This document shows positions 1 through 11,232 of a stretch of DNA of 64,000 nt, one piece after another (the first letter of the stretch is position 1; every line of letters starts with the position of its first letter). Position numbers and translations under genes: made by a program. The notes beneath the pieces were generated by a model. The model was not told the origin of the DNA. It was given only the letters and a program-made list of their open reading frames with translations, and ran no database searches. Origin of the DNA: Streptococcus ratti FA-1 = DSM 20564 (GTDB lineage: Bacteria; Bacillota; Bacilli; Lactobacillales; Streptococcaceae); the NCBI RefSeq assembly GCF_000286075.1, contig NZ_AJTZ01000005.1:1426001-1490000 (forward strand), in the 5' to 3' direction.

Positions 1-323
1 TAGGTAACATCGCTCTTATCGATAGCGGCTACCAAACCGTCATTATCATCGGCTGCGATAATGGCAAGCGCTGAGGTAGGTCCAATCCCTGAAACAGAGA
101 TGAGATTGAGGAAAACCGACTTTTCGTCCTCTGTATGAAAGCCGTAAAGGAGCTGGGCATCCTCGCGTACCACATGATGCAGATAAATTTTCAATTCCTG
201 ATTCATCTGCTCTGAAAAACTATATGGATTAGCAACATTGATGATATAGCCCAGACCGCCTGCCTCAACGACAATATATTTTGCTGTGATTTTTGTCAAT
301 TTGCCTTTGATATAATCAAACAT
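1..323 (-). CDS. ruvA: Holliday junction branch migration protein RuvA (partial)
   Basis: The reverse strand reads from an ATG at 321-323 and runs off the left edge, so only about the first 107 codons are present. The translation begins [20 protein letters not shown] and continues through [13 protein letters not shown], which is the RuvA OB-fold followed by its helix-hairpin-helix. RuvA tetramers bind four-way junctions and load the RuvB motor. It follows mutS and mutL on the same strand, the usual streptococcal repair cluster. The 284 bp between its start and mutL hold no convincing gene; an 8-codon ORF at about 532 is not supported. Confidence 0.93.
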   Translation of the reverse strand, partial: MFDYIKGKLTKITAKYIVVEAGGLGYIINVANPYSFSEQMNQELKIYLHHVVREDAQLLYGFHTEDEKSVFLNLISVSGIGPTSALAIIAADDNDGLVAAIDKSDVT

Positions 324-607
324 GTTTTTGTCTACCTCTCTTTAATCTTTATCAGTATAGCATAATTTACGATTTTTCGAAAAACTGTCGGCTAAAAATA
401 TCATGCGATTTAATGATGCTTAAGAGAGGGAAAACACGAGAATACCGAATGTACGAAAAAAGAGGCATATTAATTGATAAAGAGTAGGGTCAGTCTTGAT
501 ATAAGCTATCCTATAGATAAGGGGGCTAACAATGCAAAATGGCATCGATAAATTCTGAAAGCTGCTTGCCCAATGATCCACGCTTCTTTATTTACTAATT
601 GGCTTAT

Positions 608-2563
608 TTAGTATTTTCCCAGCTCTCGCAAACTAGTATGGTTTTCCTGAATCCGGCGAAACATCTTTTCCATGTCAGACTTGGTGAAATTGACTAAAAC
701 CGGCCGGCCGTGCGGACAGTTGTAAGGATTTTTACACTGTGACAGCTGGCTCAAAAGGTTCCTAGCAGAATAGTCGTCTAAGGTATGATTAGCTTTGATA
801 CTGCGCTTGCAGGACATCATAACAGCCAGCTCTGCCCGATAATTTTTTATGGACACTTCATTTGTCAAAAGCAGCATGTCACACATTTCATAAATAGCAG
901 ATTCGATTTCTTTTTCCTGCAGCCAGATAGGGTGCTCTCTTAAAATGAAAGTATTTTCTCCATAGGCTTCCAGATAGATGCCGATTTCATTGAGAATTGG
1001 CATCTTTTCCTGCAGAGTCACAAAGTCATTAGCTGGAAACTCAAACAAATAAGGCACCAAAAGCTGCTGTAAACTGCTGTCAACCTGACCGATTTTTTCA
1101 CGGTAATACTCATACTTTACACGTTCCTGTGCAGCGTGCTGATCAATAATATAAAGACCGCCTTCTCCTTGAGCAAAGAGATAGGTTCCATGCATCTGAC
1201 CAAAATAATCTAGCTCTGGGAAAGATGAAACTTCTTCATTTTCCAAATCTTTGACAAGTTTGCTGAGCTGTCGCTTCTGATTTTTATCTTTTAAGACAAT
1301 ATCAGGGTGGTCTTTACCATCTTGGCTGTAGGCCCTGCGCTCAGCATATTTGACTGCACTGGCTGATGGACTGTCAACAGACTCCTTTACAGAACTGTCA
1401 ACTTGTGTAAACTTCGCTGATTTTTCTGCGACAGTCGCTTCCTTAAGGAAAAAATCATTCTTATCCTTATCATAATAGATAGTGGACTGCTTCAAAGGCA
1501 AAGAAGTTTGCTCCGCTTTATGATTATGGTAGGTGCTGGATTTAGCCAAATTTTCCAGGGCATCAGGAATTAAGTCTTGTTTCCTGAGGCTCTCAGCAAT
1601 AGCTAAGCTGATAAGCTGCATCAGCTCCTTTTCCTTAGAAATGCGGACTTCCTGCTTGGTAGGATGGACATTGACATCCGCCAAATAAGGATCAATCTGA
1701 ATATCGATAATCGCAATCGGAAAACGCCCCACCATCAGCTTAGAGCCGTAACCGTCTAAAATTGCCCGGTTCAGCAGAAAATTCTTAATATAGCGCCCAT
1801 TGATGAGAATGGTGATATAATTACGGTTTGCCCTTGTCAGCTCAGGCAGGCTGATATAGCCGGATACCTCAAAATCAAGGTCAGCATTGGAAATTTCAAT
1901 CATCTTTTTAGCCGTATTAAGGCCGTAAATACCCGCAATAGCTTGGCGTAAATCACCGTTGCCTGAAGTTCTTATTAACTCACGGCCGTCATTAATTAGA
2001 GTAAAAGCAATCTCAGGATGAGCCAGACTGAGACGGTTAAGCACATCAATAATATGAGCTAGCTCAGCCTGCAGACTTTTCATATACTTTAACCTAGCCG
2101 GGGTGTTGAAAAACAAATCCTCAACCGTTATTTTTGTTCCGACTGGCGTACTGACGGCCTCTTCTTTTTCAACCTTGCCCCCGTTAGCCAAAAGAAAGGT
2201 TCCATAGCTCTCTCTATCACTAGCAGTTTTTATACTTAAACGGCTGACTGAAGCAATGGAAGGCAGAGCTTCTCCGCGAAAACCAAGCGTACGAATCCTA
2301 AAAAGATCAGCCTGACTTTTGATTTTACTAGTAGCATGGCGGTGCAAACTCATCGCTGCATCAGCCTGCTCCATTCCCTGACCGTTGTCTGTCACCTGAA
2401 TTTTTTTAAGACCCGATTCTTCAATGTCTACCGTAATCTGACTGCTGGCAGCGTCAATGGCATTTTCAACTAATTCTTTAACGACACTGGCCGGTCTTTC
2501 AATGACTTCACCGGCAGCAATCTGATTGGCTAATATTTCTGGCAATTCAATAATTTTTGACAT
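608..2563 (-). CDS. mutL: DNA mismatch repair protein MutL
   Basis: This 651-residue protein couples MutS mismatch recognition to downstream repair. The N-terminal GHKL ATPase motifs are all visible: [23 protein letters not shown] and [12 protein letters not shown] in the first 110 residues. A variable linker follows. The C-terminal dimerisation domain carries [12 protein letters not shown] near residue 470 and CPHGRPVLV near the end, the metal-binding endonuclease motifs of MutL proteins from bacteria lacking MutH. This protein therefore probably nicks DNA itself. It lies 73 bp downstream of mutS, with a hairpin between them. Confidence 0.97.
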   Translation of the reverse strand: MSKIIELPEILANQIAAGEVIERPASVVKELVENAIDAASSQITVDIEESGLKKIQVTDNGQGMEQADAAMSLHRHATSKIKSQADLFRIRTLGFRGEALPSIASVSRLSIKTASDRESYGTFLLANGGKVEKEEAVSTPVGTKITVEDLFFNTPARLKYMKSLQAELAHIIDVLNRLSLAHPEIAFTLINDGRELIRTSGNGDLRQAIAGIYGLNTAKKMIEISNADLDFEVSGYISLPELTRANRNYITILINGRYIKNFLLNRAILDGYGSKLMVGRFPIAIIDIQIDPYLADVNVHPTKQEVRISKEKELMQLISLAIAESLRKQDLIPDALENLAKSSTYHNHKAEQTSLPLKQSTIYYDKDKNDFFLKEATVAEKSAKFTQVDSSVKESVDSPSASAVKYAERRAYSQDGKDHPDIVLKDKNQKRQLSKLVKDLENEEVSSFPELDYFGQMHGTYLFAQGEGGLYIIDQHAAQERVKYEYYREKIGQVDSSLQQLLVPYLFEFPANDFVTLQEKMPILNEIGIYLEAYGENTFILREHPIWLQEKEIESAIYEMCDMLLLTNEVSIKNYRAELAVMMSCKRSIKANHTLDDYSARNLLSQLSQCKNPYNCPHGRPVLVNFTKSDMEKMFRRIQENHTSLRELGKY

Positions 2564-2599
2564 AAGTTACCTCACTGGAATGTGTCTATTATAACATAA

Positions 2600-2638
2600 A
2601 ACAAAGGAGCAATCTCATTTGAGATAACTCCCTTGTTT
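2600..2638 (-). terminator. Hairpin at the mutS 3' end
   Basis: On the minus strand an AACAA.GGAG / CTCC.TTGTT outer stem encloses an ATCTCA/TGAGAT inner stem, followed by TTTT. It begins at the mutS stop and precedes mutL, so it would attenuate rather than abolish mutL transcription from upstream. Confidence 0.6.
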
Positions 2639-5186
2639 ATAGCATATCTTTTAAATCAAAGAGAGCATTCATGGCCTCTCTTGGGGTTAGGCTGGCAACA
2701 TCCAGCTGTCTTAATCTTTCCAACAAATCCTTATAATCATCATTGATATTGAAGAGCGACAGCTGTTCTTGGGCAGGCTGTTCAGGGGTTTTATCATTTT
2801 TTAGATTAACCGAAACGGCAGCGCTGGTCTTTTCCAAGTCTGCCAAAATATGATCGGCACGGTTTAATAAATCTCTAGGCAGACCGGCAATTTTTGCTAC
2901 ATGAATCCCATAAGATTTATCTGCCGGACCATCTGTAATTTTGTGCAGGAAAGTCACCTCTCCATTTTTTTCCAGAGTCGCAACATGGACATTGACAAGG
3001 TCTGTCAATGTAGTTGACAGGTCTGTCAATTCATGATAATGAGTAGCAAACATGGTTTTAGCCTTAATTTTATCATGAACATATTCAATAATTGCCTGTG
3101 CCAGAGCCATCCCGTCATAGGTAGCTGTCCCGCGTCCCAGTTCATCAAAGAGAATCAGAGAGTTTTCATCAGCAGCTTTGATTGCATGATTAGCTTCCAT
3201 CATTTCGACCATAAAGGTGGACTGGCCGGAAATCAAATCATCTGCTGCACCGATACGGGTGAAAATAGCGTCAAAAACAGGCAGAGCAGCCGAATCTGCT
3301 GCAACAAAAGAGCCCATTTGCGCCATGATCACAGTCAGAGCAAGCTGACGCATGTAGGTGGACTTTCCGCTCATATTAGGGCCCGTAATCAGCTGGATAC
3401 TGGTCTTTTGATCAAAATGAATCGTATTAGGAATATACTCTTGAGAGCCCATGACTTTTTCAATCACCGCATGACGACCATTTTCAATGCTGATAATCTT
3501 ATCATCATTAAAAACTGGCCGGACATAGTGGTTGTTTTCAGCAACCACTGCGAGACTTTGCAAAACATCAACAGTTGCTAAGTATTTAGCCAGAGTTTGC
3601 AGACGCTCAATATAAGTTTCGACCTGTGCTCTAATCCGCATGAAAATATCATACTCTAAATTAGCTGATTCCTCTCGCGCTTCCAGCATCTCACCTTCAA
3701 TTTTGGCCAGCTCTGCTGTACCAAAGCGCTCAGAATTTTTCAGGGTTGCCTTTCTGAAGAAATACTCAGGTACCAAAGAAAGATTGGAATTTGTGACATG
3801 GAAATAGTAGCCGTCTTTTTTGTTGTAATCAATCTTCAAGGTGGAAATACCGCTGGCTGTTCGTTCTTTAGCCTCAATATCAGCAATCCAGCCCGTTCCC
3901 TCACGCATAACTTTGCGGTATTTATCCAAGGTCTCATCAAAACCTGCACGAATAATACTACCTTCTGTAATCGTCATTGGTGCGTTAGGATCAATGGCTG
4001 AGCGAATCAGCTCTTCTAACTCTGGCAGGGGATCGATTTGACCGACTAAATCCTCCAAAGCAGGACTGTCAAAACTTTCCAAAATAGCTTTAATGATTGG
4101 AACCTGAGCCAAGGTCTGACCTAGCTGCAAGAGGTCTTTAGGATTGGCTTTGCCAAAAGAGACTCGGCTGGCCAAACGCTCAATATCATAAACTCCTTTT
4201 AAACTGTCACTCAAATCACTGCGCTCAAAAAACTGATCCAAAAAAACCTGAATAATATCCTGACGTTTGCTGATAAGCTTGTGGCTAACCAAAGGACGAT
4301 CAATCCAAGTCCGTAAAAGCCGCGTTCCCATGGCTGTTTTTGTCTCATCTAAAAGCCAATAGAGACTGCCGTGTTTTTTCCCGCTGCGAGCATTTTCTAA
4401 CAAGTCCAAGCTGGATTTGGTGGTGTAGGTCATTTGCAAATAGTCTTTAATTTCATAGTGTACAAGCTTTTGTAAATGACTCAGTTCTCGTTTTTGGGTT
4501 GTGTGTACATACTGCAAAAGCTTACCGGCTGCGGCAAGCTCCAAATCAGTCAGCTGGCTGTCCAGCAGATGAAGATCCTCATAAACCGTTTTTTCAACAG
4601 ACAGCAGAAGATTCATCTGCTTGCGGAAAATATTTTCTGCTTCTTCATCAAGGTCAAAACCAAGAACCAGCTCACGCGCCTTAAGATTAAGCACCTCACT
4701 TCTGACTGCTGTTAAATCTGCTAAGGTCGTCGCATAAAATTCCCCAGTTGATAAGTCCATATAAGACAGACCAAAACGACTGCCATCTGTATCAAGAGCA
4801 ACTAAGAAATTATTGGCACTGTCCGGTTTAGCCGAATCCACCAGTGTCCCTGGTGTGATGACCTGAACAACTTCACGCTTAACAACACCGACCGCTGTCT
4901 TCGGATCCTCCATCTGTTCAGCAATAGCAACCTTATAACCAAGCTCAACTAAAACATCAATATACTGCTGAGCTGAATGATAGGGAACCCCCGCCATAGG
5001 GATGGGATTGTCTGCATTTTTGTTGCGGCTGGTTAGGCTGATTTCTAAAATTCTGGCAGCCTTGACAGCATCTTCGTAAAAAAGTTCGTAAAAATCTCCC
5101 ATGCGGAAAAGTAAAAAAGCATCTGGATAATCTTCTTTGATATCCAAATACTGCTTCATTCCCGGAGAGAGCTTTTCCTTAGTCAT
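2637..5186 (-). CDS. mutS: DNA mismatch repair protein MutS
   Basis: This 849-residue protein is full length for bacterial MutS1. The N-terminal mismatch-binding domain has the [11 protein letters not shown] segment containing the Phe-x-Glu mismatch wedge at about residues 30-40. The C-terminal ATPase has Walker [14 protein letters not shown] near residue 610, the LFDELGRGT Walker B segment and FATHYHEL. It recognises base mismatches and small loops. Its start overlaps the end of the YlbF/YmcA-like gene by 8 bp, and argR lies just upstream, so all three probably share a transcript. Confidence 0.98.
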   Translation of the reverse strand: MTKEKLSPGMKQYLDIKEDYPDAFLLFRMGDFYELFYEDAVKAARILEISLTSRNKNADNPIPMAGVPYHSAQQYIDVLVELGYKVAIAEQMEDPKTAVGVVKREVVQVITPGTLVDSAKPDSANNFLVALDTDGSRFGLSYMDLSTGEFYATTLADLTAVRSEVLNLKARELVLGFDLDEEAENIFRKQMNLLLSVEKTVYEDLHLLDSQLTDLELAAAGKLLQYVHTTQKRELSHLQKLVHYEIKDYLQMTYTTKSSLDLLENARSGKKHGSLYWLLDETKTAMGTRLLRTWIDRPLVSHKLISKRQDIIQVFLDQFFERSDLSDSLKGVYDIERLASRVSFGKANPKDLLQLGQTLAQVPIIKAILESFDSPALEDLVGQIDPLPELEELIRSAIDPNAPMTITEGSIIRAGFDETLDKYRKVMREGTGWIADIEAKERTASGISTLKIDYNKKDGYYFHVTNSNLSLVPEYFFRKATLKNSERFGTAELAKIEGEMLEAREESANLEYDIFMRIRAQVETYIERLQTLAKYLATVDVLQSLAVVAENNHYVRPVFNDDKIISIENGRHAVIEKVMGSQEYIPNTIHFDQKTSIQLITGPNMSGKSTYMRQLALTVIMAQMGSFVAADSAALPVFDAIFTRIGAADDLISGQSTFMVEMMEANHAIKAADENSLILFDELGRGTATYDGMALAQAIIEYVHDKIKAKTMFATHYHELTDLSTTLTDLVNVHVATLEKNGEVTFLHKITDGPADKSYGIHVAKIAGLPRDLLNRADHILADLEKTSAAVSVNLKNDKTPEQPAQEQLSLFNINDDYKDLLERLRQLDVASLTPREAMNALFDLKDML

Positions 5187-5526
5187 TTCCTAACTCCTCA
5201 TTTATCCTGTCTTCCAACGTCTTTGTGACATACTGCAAAAGATCGCTGGCATCCTGCATCTTGGCTCGGTAATCCTGGACAATTGGAAGACCATCTAGAT
5301 TTTTTCCCAGTTTCTCCGCCTGCTGGTCTGCTTCTTTTTGAGCTTCTGCCTTTTCAATCTTTTGAAAAAGCACAGCATCCTGCTGATAGGCTTTCATTTT
5401 ATAAACTAAATGGCTGAGCTCCGGCAGAGACTTAATCTTTTTTTCAACAGCTTGATAAGCGATGACACTGTCGTGTTCTCGCAGCAGCGCAATCAGAGCT
5501 TCAAGAGCTTTTTCAAATGAACTCAT
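5179..5526 (-). CDS. YlbF/YmcA (Com_YlbF, formerly DUF964) family protein
   Basis: This is a 115-residue, charged, all-helical protein with no membrane segment or catalytic motif. Its length, the central [13 protein letters not shown] helix and the terminal coiled-coil-like helices fit the YlbF/YmcA family. In Bacillus those proteins form the Y-complex that acts with RNase Y in mRNA maturation and competence. It overlaps argR upstream by 4 bp and mutS downstream by 8 bp, so it is translationally coupled in an argR-ylbF-mutS operon. Family assignment rests on pattern and context; the function in streptococci is inferred. Confidence 0.75.
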   Translation of the reverse strand: MSSFEKALEALIALLREHDSVIAYQAVEKKIKSLPELSHLVYKMKAYQQDAVLFQKIEKAEAQKEADQQAEKLGKNLDGLPIVQDYRAKMQDASDLLQYVTKTLEDRINEELGND

Positions 5527-5960
5527 AAGCTGGACAGAACATCGTTTTCTAGTTGGCTAGCCGTCTCTTTATCACGACAGATAACTAAAAGCGTATCAGC
5601 ACCAGCTACTGTTCCCAAAATTTCAGAACTACCGGCTTCATCGATCAAATTAGCCAAAACATCTGCCTCTCCTAAATTTGTATGAAGAACTAGCAATGAC
5701 TCTGAGTGAGAAACCTTCTTAATATAATAAAGCATGGCTGGTGTAAAAATGCTTACACTATTTTCAGGTATTTCATAATACAAACGTCCTTCTTTATCTC
5801 GTGATTTAAAAAGGCCTAGTTCTCGCATATCTCGGGATAAGGTTGCCTGAGTTGCAAACACTTTTTCCAATTCAAGCTGACGCTTCAATTCTTCTTGAGT
5901 ACCTATAGATTTTAGTTTTATTATTTTTTTTATCTTACTTTGGCGCAATAATTTATTCAT
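5523..5960 (-). CDS. argR: Arginine repressor ArgR
   Basis: This is an ArgR/AhrC-type regulator. The N-terminal winged helix has QATLSRDMRELGLFK at about residues 35-50. The C-terminal arginine-binding and hexamerisation domain has GTVAGADTLLVIC. I start it at the ATG at 5960 (MNKLLRQSK, 145 residues) because a GGGA element lies 6 nt upstream; an in-frame ATG at 5972 lacks a binding site. Upstream, TATAAT-like hexamers overlap AT-rich ARG-box-like sequence, suggesting autoregulation. Known partners in streptococci include other ArgR paralogues; a second one lies at 15144. Confidence 0.93.
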   Translation of the reverse strand: MNKLLRQSKIKKIIKLKSIGTQEELKRQLELEKVFATQATLSRDMRELGLFKSRDKEGRLYYEIPENSVSIFTPAMLYYIKKVSHSESLLVLHTNLGEADVLANLIDEAGSSEILGTVAGADTLLVICRDKETASQLENDVLSSL

Positions 5961-6192
5961 AAACATTCCCAATATATATTATATAGTCAATTCAATTATA
6001 TCATAATTAAATAATGTAGTTCCATTATTTATGATGATCGCTTAAAAATAAATAACAGTTTAAAGACTCTATAACGACTAAACAAAATGCCAAAAGGTTG
6101 CTTGGACTAAGCCAAACAACCTAAACACAGAATTCTAGTTCATTAGTGAACTTATTACATTTGATATGACAAGTGACACCCATAGATAACAG

Positions 6193-7311
6193 CTAATCAA
6201 ATTGTCTTAGAAACTCAGACAACTCACTTAAGCCCTTAATTAAAGTTGCCTTATCAGTACAATATCCCAGTCTAGCATAACCAGGTAGATCAAATCTATT
6301 TCCAGGTACCAAAAGAACACCTTTTTCCTTTAATAACCTGATACAAAATGGTTCTGTTTCCTCAGGGATATCAAGTTTAATAAATGAAGTTGATACTTTT
6401 TTGGGAACAACCAGTGATACGCGAGGTTCTTTGGCAACCCAATCTTTTACAATCTGTAAATTCTCGCTAACTATTTTTTTATTTCTTTCGATAACTCTGT
6501 CTTTATTCTTAAGAATATGCGTCGCGATATAGTCATCAAAAACACCTGCACAAATCATCGTATAATCGCGGTATTTTCTAAATAAATCAGATAACTCATC
6601 ATTTGCAACAATCCACCCCACGCGCACACCAGGAACTGAATAGGTTTTGGATAGGCTGTGCGTTGAAATTCCTTTATCGTAAAGATCATAAATAGCCGGA
6701 ACATCAAGTTCCTCTTCTAAAGGACGATAAACTTCATCTGATAGTATATAAATATCAGCTGCTCTTGCTAGCTCAACAAGCTTTTCCAAGAAAGAGCGAT
6801 CCATGACAGCACCTGTTGGATTATTGGCATTATTAATACAAATCATTTTAGTATTTGGCTTGATTAAATGCTGCAAGTCATCAAGTGAGGGCAGCCAATT
6901 ATTCTCTTCTTTTATCTCCCAAAAGTCAACTTCAGCTCCAAAAGATCTAGGAATATCATAAAGTTGCTGATAAGTCGGATATAAAGAAATAATGTGATCG
7001 CCCCTTTCAATCAGGGCATACAAGGCTAAAAAATTAGCTCCAGTCGCTCCATTTGTTTGTAAAATTTGATTAGGTTTAGCATGATCATATAATTTAGCTA
7101 CCTCTTCCTTAAAGTCAGGAGAACCCTCAATCCAGCCATAATTCATTTTCTTTTTTAAAAGTTCATCAATTAGGACCTCTTGAGGTTTATCTCCTATGGA
7201 AAGAATTTCTTTTAAAGTCATTGAAGAAATTGAACTGCCTGCAATATCATAAATAGCATCATTTTCCCATACATTAAGCCATTCTTCAACACCAAAAGGC
7301 TGAATATTCAT
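6193..7311 (-). CDS. arcT: ADI-locus class I/II aminotransferase ArcT
   Basis: A PLP-dependent fold-type I aminotransferase of 372 residues. Visible motifs include INNANNPTGAV, SDEVYRPL and THSLSKTYSVPGVRVGW; the lysine of SLSKTY is the expected Schiff-base lysine and RLGYC near the end supplies the carboxylate-binding arginine. Aminotransferases named ArcT close ADI operons in several lactic acid bacteria, but their substrate is unsettled. I start at the ATG at 7311 (MNIQPFGVEEW) because GAAAGGGG precedes it by about 7 nt. It lies 263 bp downstream of arcD and is the last gene of the locus. Confidence 0.85.
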   Translation of the reverse strand: MNIQPFGVEEWLNVWENDAIYDIAGSSISSMTLKEILSIGDKPQEVLIDELLKKKMNYGWIEGSPDFKEEVAKLYDHAKPNQILQTNGATGANFLALYALIERGDHIISLYPTYQQLYDIPRSFGAEVDFWEIKEENNWLPSLDDLQHLIKPNTKMICINNANNPTGAVMDRSFLEKLVELARAADIYILSDEVYRPLEEELDVPAIYDLYDKGISTHSLSKTYSVPGVRVGWIVANDELSDLFRKYRDYTMICAGVFDDYIATHILKNKDRVIERNKKIVSENLQIVKDWVAKEPRVSLVVPKKVSTSFIKLDIPEETEPFCIRLLKEKGVLLVPGNRFDLPGYARLGYCTDKATLIKGLSELSEFLRQFD

Positions 7312-7574
7312 CTGTTTACCCCTTTCCATATCTAAATCAACTCGTCTTTTTAAACATCAAAAGTCTGTTTATTAGTCTAGCTCTAATTCAACCCATTTTT
7401 ATTGTAACAGTTATTTCCGTGAAAAACAGCACTTGTCAGGAAATAACCTGTCCTGAGAAGATTTTACGAAACGTCCTCATCTGATTGACAAGTAACACGA
7501 TCTATATATCAACTTTACTTCTTATTCTCTCTTAAGTCCAATTTTCAGTTATGACAACTAAACATATGATTTTA

Positions 7575-8984
7575 TTAAATTGAAATCTGTCCTGTAAAGA
7601 GTCTAAAAAGTGCAATAACAGCGCCGGCGACAATCAATACTAAAAGAACCTTCTCTTTAGCTGAAAATGTTTCTGTAATACCTTTTTCCTTTCTGGCTTG
7701 ACGATAAAGAATAATTCCTAAAAGATAGACAATCAAACACAGAAGGAAATAATCAATGCCAGAAGCCCAAATAGCCCACAAATAAAAGATTGAACCAACT
7801 AATCCTACAAGGGTTTGTGGCAGTTCGCCAAGTTTGAAAGACAGTTTTGTTTGATACAAGGTAACATAAAGCCAAGAAACAAAGATAGCAGCTGTACATA
7901 GTGAATAGGCAAATTGGTAAGCTTGATTTGTGAAAAGTAGAGTAAACATGAAAATTTGTGTTAACCCTGTCATAAATACAAGTGAAAAAGTAGGAGCGCC
8001 AGCAGCATTTAACTCACCAAATTTTTGAGGAAGCAAGTGGCGATTCGCCATAACTAATGTTGTTTCAGCAGGCAACATTGTCCAAGATAGCCAACTACCA
8101 AATATAGAAATAATAAGGGCAATATTAACTAAAACTGGGAACCAGTTTCCCACTTTATCTACAAGAACATATCCCATCGCTGGACTGTGTAATGCTGCAA
8201 CTTGTTCTTGTGTCATAATACCATAAGGCAAAATGGAAGCAGACACATATATGACTAGGAGACCAAGAAGACCAAGAACTGTTGATTTCCCAATAATAGA
8301 CTTGCTTTGGGCTCGATCAGACATCATGGCTGCCCCTTCAACACCGACAAATACCCACATAATGACCATCATTGAGTTTTGAACTTGCTCCATTATTTTC
8401 CCAAATTCAAAGCCTCCAGAAGCAGTGCCCCAAAAATTATTCATGAAGGTATCAAAATCAAAGAATAAGATAGCCAGTACAATGTATAGTGCGAGAGGAA
8501 CGAGCTTACATAAGGTGATGATAGTATTCAGTGAAGCTGCCCCTTCAACACCTCTATTAACAATGTAATACATACACCACAGTATAACTGATGCAACGGT
8601 TATTGAAACGATATTATTGCCTTCGCCAAAAATTGGGAAAAAACGTCCTAACGTTTTCATCATCATAGTAGCAAAGGCAACATTACCTAACCACGCCGAG
8701 AGCCAGTAACCCCAGCCACTGATAAAGCCACTGAATGGACCAAATCCATCCTCAGCATAACTGACAATCCCAGATAGTTCTGGCTTTTTTCTTCCAATAT
8801 TGACAATAGACAGGCACAAAGCTAAAACACCCAGACCTGCGATTAACCAAGCAATTAAAGCCGCTCCGGGAGCCGCTGCAGATGCCATGTCGGTTGGAAT
8901 CGCAAATATCCCAGAACCTATAGATGAACTGATAATTAAGGCTGTTAAGGCTACTAAGCCTATTTTTTTAGGTTTTTCTGACAT
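7575..8984 (-). CDS. arcD: Arginine:ornithine antiporter ArcD (APC superfamily)
   Basis: This 469-residue membrane protein has 12 or more predicted helices and the APC opening SSSIGSGIFAIPTDMA at about residues 19-34. That glycine-rich TM1 break binds substrate in basic amino acid/polyamine antiporters. Its place between arcC and arcT in an ADI operon makes arginine uptake in exchange for ornithine the obvious role. The start lies only 17 bp after arcC, so the two are co-transcribed. A second, unassigned possibility within the family would be another cationic amino acid pair. Confidence 0.92.
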   Translation of the reverse strand: MSEKPKKIGLVALTALIISSSIGSGIFAIPTDMASAAAPGAALIAWLIAGLGVLALCLSIVNIGRKKPELSGIVSYAEDGFGPFSGFISGWGYWLSAWLGNVAFATMMMKTLGRFFPIFGEGNNIVSITVASVILWCMYYIVNRGVEGAASLNTIITLCKLVPLALYIVLAILFFDFDTFMNNFWGTASGGFEFGKIMEQVQNSMMVIMWVFVGVEGAAMMSDRAQSKSIIGKSTVLGLLGLLVIYVSASILPYGIMTQEQVAALHSPAMGYVLVDKVGNWFPVLVNIALIISIFGSWLSWTMLPAETTLVMANRHLLPQKFGELNAAGAPTFSLVFMTGLTQIFMFTLLFTNQAYQFAYSLCTAAIFVSWLYVTLYQTKLSFKLGELPQTLVGLVGSIFYLWAIWASGIDYFLLCLIVYLLGIILYRQARKEKGITETFSAKEKVLLVLIVAGAVIALFRLFTGQISI

Positions 8985-9001
8985 AACAATGTTCTCCTCT
9001 T

Positions 9002-9955
9002 TTAACCTTTAACACTTTCAATAATAGTGCCACTTTCATTTTCTACCAATGCTCCAAGATTCTCAAGCGATGTAATGACAGCTTTAGCATTGGGCCTACT
9101 TTTCACAAAGGAAATTGCTGCTTCAACCTTTGGAAGCATTGAACCAGGCGCAAATTGGTTTTGTTGGATATATTCTTCTAGCTCTGCAACAGTGACATGT
9201 TCCAGCTTCTTTTGATTTGGTTTATTGTAATTAACAAAAACATAGTCCACTCCAGTTAAAATGATAAATAAATCTGCTTCAATTGAAGTCGCTAATTTCT
9301 CAGAAGCAAAGTCCTTGTCTATGACTGCCTCAACTCCTTTAAGGGTACCATTATCCTCTTTAACAACAGGGATACCTCCCCCACCACTAGCAATGACAAT
9401 TCCTCCAGAGTTGACCAGAGTCTTAATTGTTCCTAATTCATTGATACTTACTGGCTTTGGAGAAGCAACGACCTTTCTCCAGCCACGGCCAGCATCCGCT
9501 TTAAACGTTGCTCCGGTTTTCTTAGCCTCTTCTTTAGCTTCTTCTTCGCTATAAAAAGGCCCAATCGGCTTGGTTAGGTCTTTGAAAGCAGGATCGTTTT
9601 TATCAACGATGACTTGAGTTATTACAGATGCGACTTCCTTGTCCAGTCCTTCTTTAATCAGCTCATTTTCAAGAGCATTTTGAAGCCAGTAACCAATAGA
9701 ACCTTCAGTCATGGCCACTAAAGAATCAAGAGGAAGAGCGGGATTTTTTTCAGAGTTCGCTTCCAAATTTTGTAACAACAGATTACCAACCTGCGGACCA
9801 TTACCATGAGTAATAATCAAATTATCGCCATTTTTTATTAATTTCACTAAATGTTTAGCTGTCTGAACTAAAGCAGCTTTTTGAGCATCGGCCGATGGAT
9901 CCGATGTTAAAATGGCATTACCTCCTAATGCAACTACTATTTTACGATTTGTCAT
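9002..9955 (-). CDS. arcC: Carbamate kinase
   Basis: A 317-residue amino acid kinase family enzyme that transfers phosphate from carbamoyl phosphate to ADP, giving ATP, CO2 and ammonia in the final step of the ADI pathway. Characteristic segments are [10 protein letters not shown] at the N-terminus, [23 protein letters not shown] and [11 protein letters not shown]. It sits 80 bp downstream of arcB; that gap contains a strong hairpin with a T-run, which may make arcC-arcD-arcT less abundant than arcA-arcB. Confidence 0.97.
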   Translation of the reverse strand: MTNRKIVVALGGNAILTSDPSADAQKAALVQTAKHLVKLIKNGDNLIITHGNGPQVGNLLLQNLEANSEKNPALPLDSLVAMTEGSIGYWLQNALENELIKEGLDKEVASVITQVIVDKNDPAFKDLTKPIGPFYSEEEAKEEAKKTGATFKADAGRGWRKVVASPKPVSINELGTIKTLVNSGGIVIASGGGGIPVVKEDNGTLKGVEAVIDKDFASEKLATSIEADLFIILTGVDYVFVNYNKPNQKKLEHVTVAELEEYIQQNQFAPGSMLPKVEAAISFVKSRPNAKAVITSLENLGALVENESGTIIESVKG

Positions 9956-9976
9956 TTTGCCTCCTTTATTACCAAA

Positions 9977-10020
9977 TAAAAAGGGGAGCTGAACTAAGAA
10001 AATTAGTCTCAGCTCTCCTA
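9977..10020 (-). terminator. Terminator or attenuator between arcB and arcC
   Basis: On the minus strand AGGAGAGCTGAGACTAA pairs with TTAGTTCAGCTCCCCT around a short loop, followed immediately by TTTTT. It has the form of an intrinsic terminator but is internal to the arc gene order. Confidence 0.75.
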
Positions 10021-10035
10021 GCTGTCTGTTATCAC

Positions 10036-11049
10036 TTATACTTTAGGGATAAATAAATTACCCAGAGTTGCAGCCATCACAGCTTTAATGGTATGCATGC
10101 GGTTTTCTGCTTGATCAAATTGCCGAGCATAAGAACTGCGGAAGACCTCATCTGTCACTTCCATTTCTTTAACACCAAACTTCTCTTCGATATCTTTTCC
10201 GTAAACAGTGTTAGTGTCATGAAATGCTGGTAAGCAGTGGAGGAAAATAAGGTTTTCATTGCCGGCTTTTTTGATTAATTCCATATTAACCTGATAAGGT
10301 TTCAATAATTTAACACGTTCTTCAAACTTAGATTCTTCACCCATGGACACCCAAACGTCTGTGTAAAGGACATCTGCTCCTCTAACAGCCTCATCTGCAT
10401 CTTCTGTAATCAGCAGTTTAGCTCCGCTTTCTTTAGCATATGATTCAGCCAATTTAACGATATCATCTGCTGGGAAGAGTTCCTTAGGTGAGAAAATACG
10501 AACATTAACACCAAGAATAGCACCGGTTACCAAGAGTGAATTGGCCATATTATTACGACCATCGCCACAGTAAACCAGAGTAAGGCCTTCTAATTTTCCA
10601 AAATTCTCTTTAACAGTAAGAAAATCTGCCAACATTTGTGTCGGATGCCACTCATCTGTCAAGCCATTCCAAACTGGGACACCAGAAAATTCAGCAAGTT
10701 CTTCAACCTTTCTTTGGCTAAAACCACGAAATTCAATACCATCAAACATACGGCCCAATACTTTTGCAGTATCTTCAGTTGATTCCTTTTTACCTAACTG
10801 AATATCATTCGCCCCTAAGTATTCAGGGTGAGCTCCCAAATCAATGGCTGCAGTCGTAAAAGCAGAGCGTGTCCGCGTAGATGTTTTTTCAAACAAAAGT
10901 GCAATATTTTTTCCTTCTAAATAATGATGGGGAACCCCTCTTTTTTTCAAATCTTTCAAATGAGCTGAAAAATCAATAAGATATTCTAATTCAGCACGTG
11001 TAAAATCTTTTTCAGCTAGGAAACTGCGTCCCTGAAATACTTGAGTCAT
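10036..11049 (-). CDS. arcB: Ornithine carbamoyltransferase (catabolic)
   Basis: This 337-residue enzyme splits citrulline with phosphate into ornithine and carbamoyl phosphate in the ADI direction. The carbamoyl-phosphate motif STRTRSAF is at about residues 55-62, HPTQMLAD follows in the middle and the ornithine-side [10 protein letters not shown] lies near residue 270. The order arcA-arcB-arcC shows it is the catabolic enzyme. It lies 183 bp downstream of arcA with an AAAGGAG site before its ATG. Confidence 0.97.
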   Translation of the reverse strand: MTQVFQGRSFLAEKDFTRAELEYLIDFSAHLKDLKKRGVPHHYLEGKNIALLFEKTSTRTRSAFTTAAIDLGAHPEYLGANDIQLGKKESTEDTAKVLGRMFDGIEFRGFSQRKVEELAEFSGVPVWNGLTDEWHPTQMLADFLTVKENFGKLEGLTLVYCGDGRNNMANSLLVTGAILGVNVRIFSPKELFPADDIVKLAESYAKESGAKLLITEDADEAVRGADVLYTDVWVSMGEESKFEERVKLLKPYQVNMELIKKAGNENLIFLHCLPAFHDTNTVYGKDIEEKFGVKEMEVTDEVFRSSYARQFDQAENRMHTIKAVMAATLGNLFIPKV

Positions 11050-11232
11050 GTTTTTCTCCTTTAAATTATTCCTTTACTATTGTTTTAAGCAAACAGGATC
11101 AATCTGCTATGCTTCGTTTTTATAAAAATGCTAATCATTAGATTCATCAGTTCTTGATAAATCCATTCTAGTACAAAGCCTGTCAAGCCACGCTATATAT
11201 CCATAATAAGATTACCATAAGCTGCAAAGCTG

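Noticed and set aside
532..558. Eight-codon ORF with a GGGGG-type upstream sequence between mutL and ruvA
   Set aside because: Too short, no hydrophobic pheromone-like sequence and no neighbouring Rgg/ComR-type gene.
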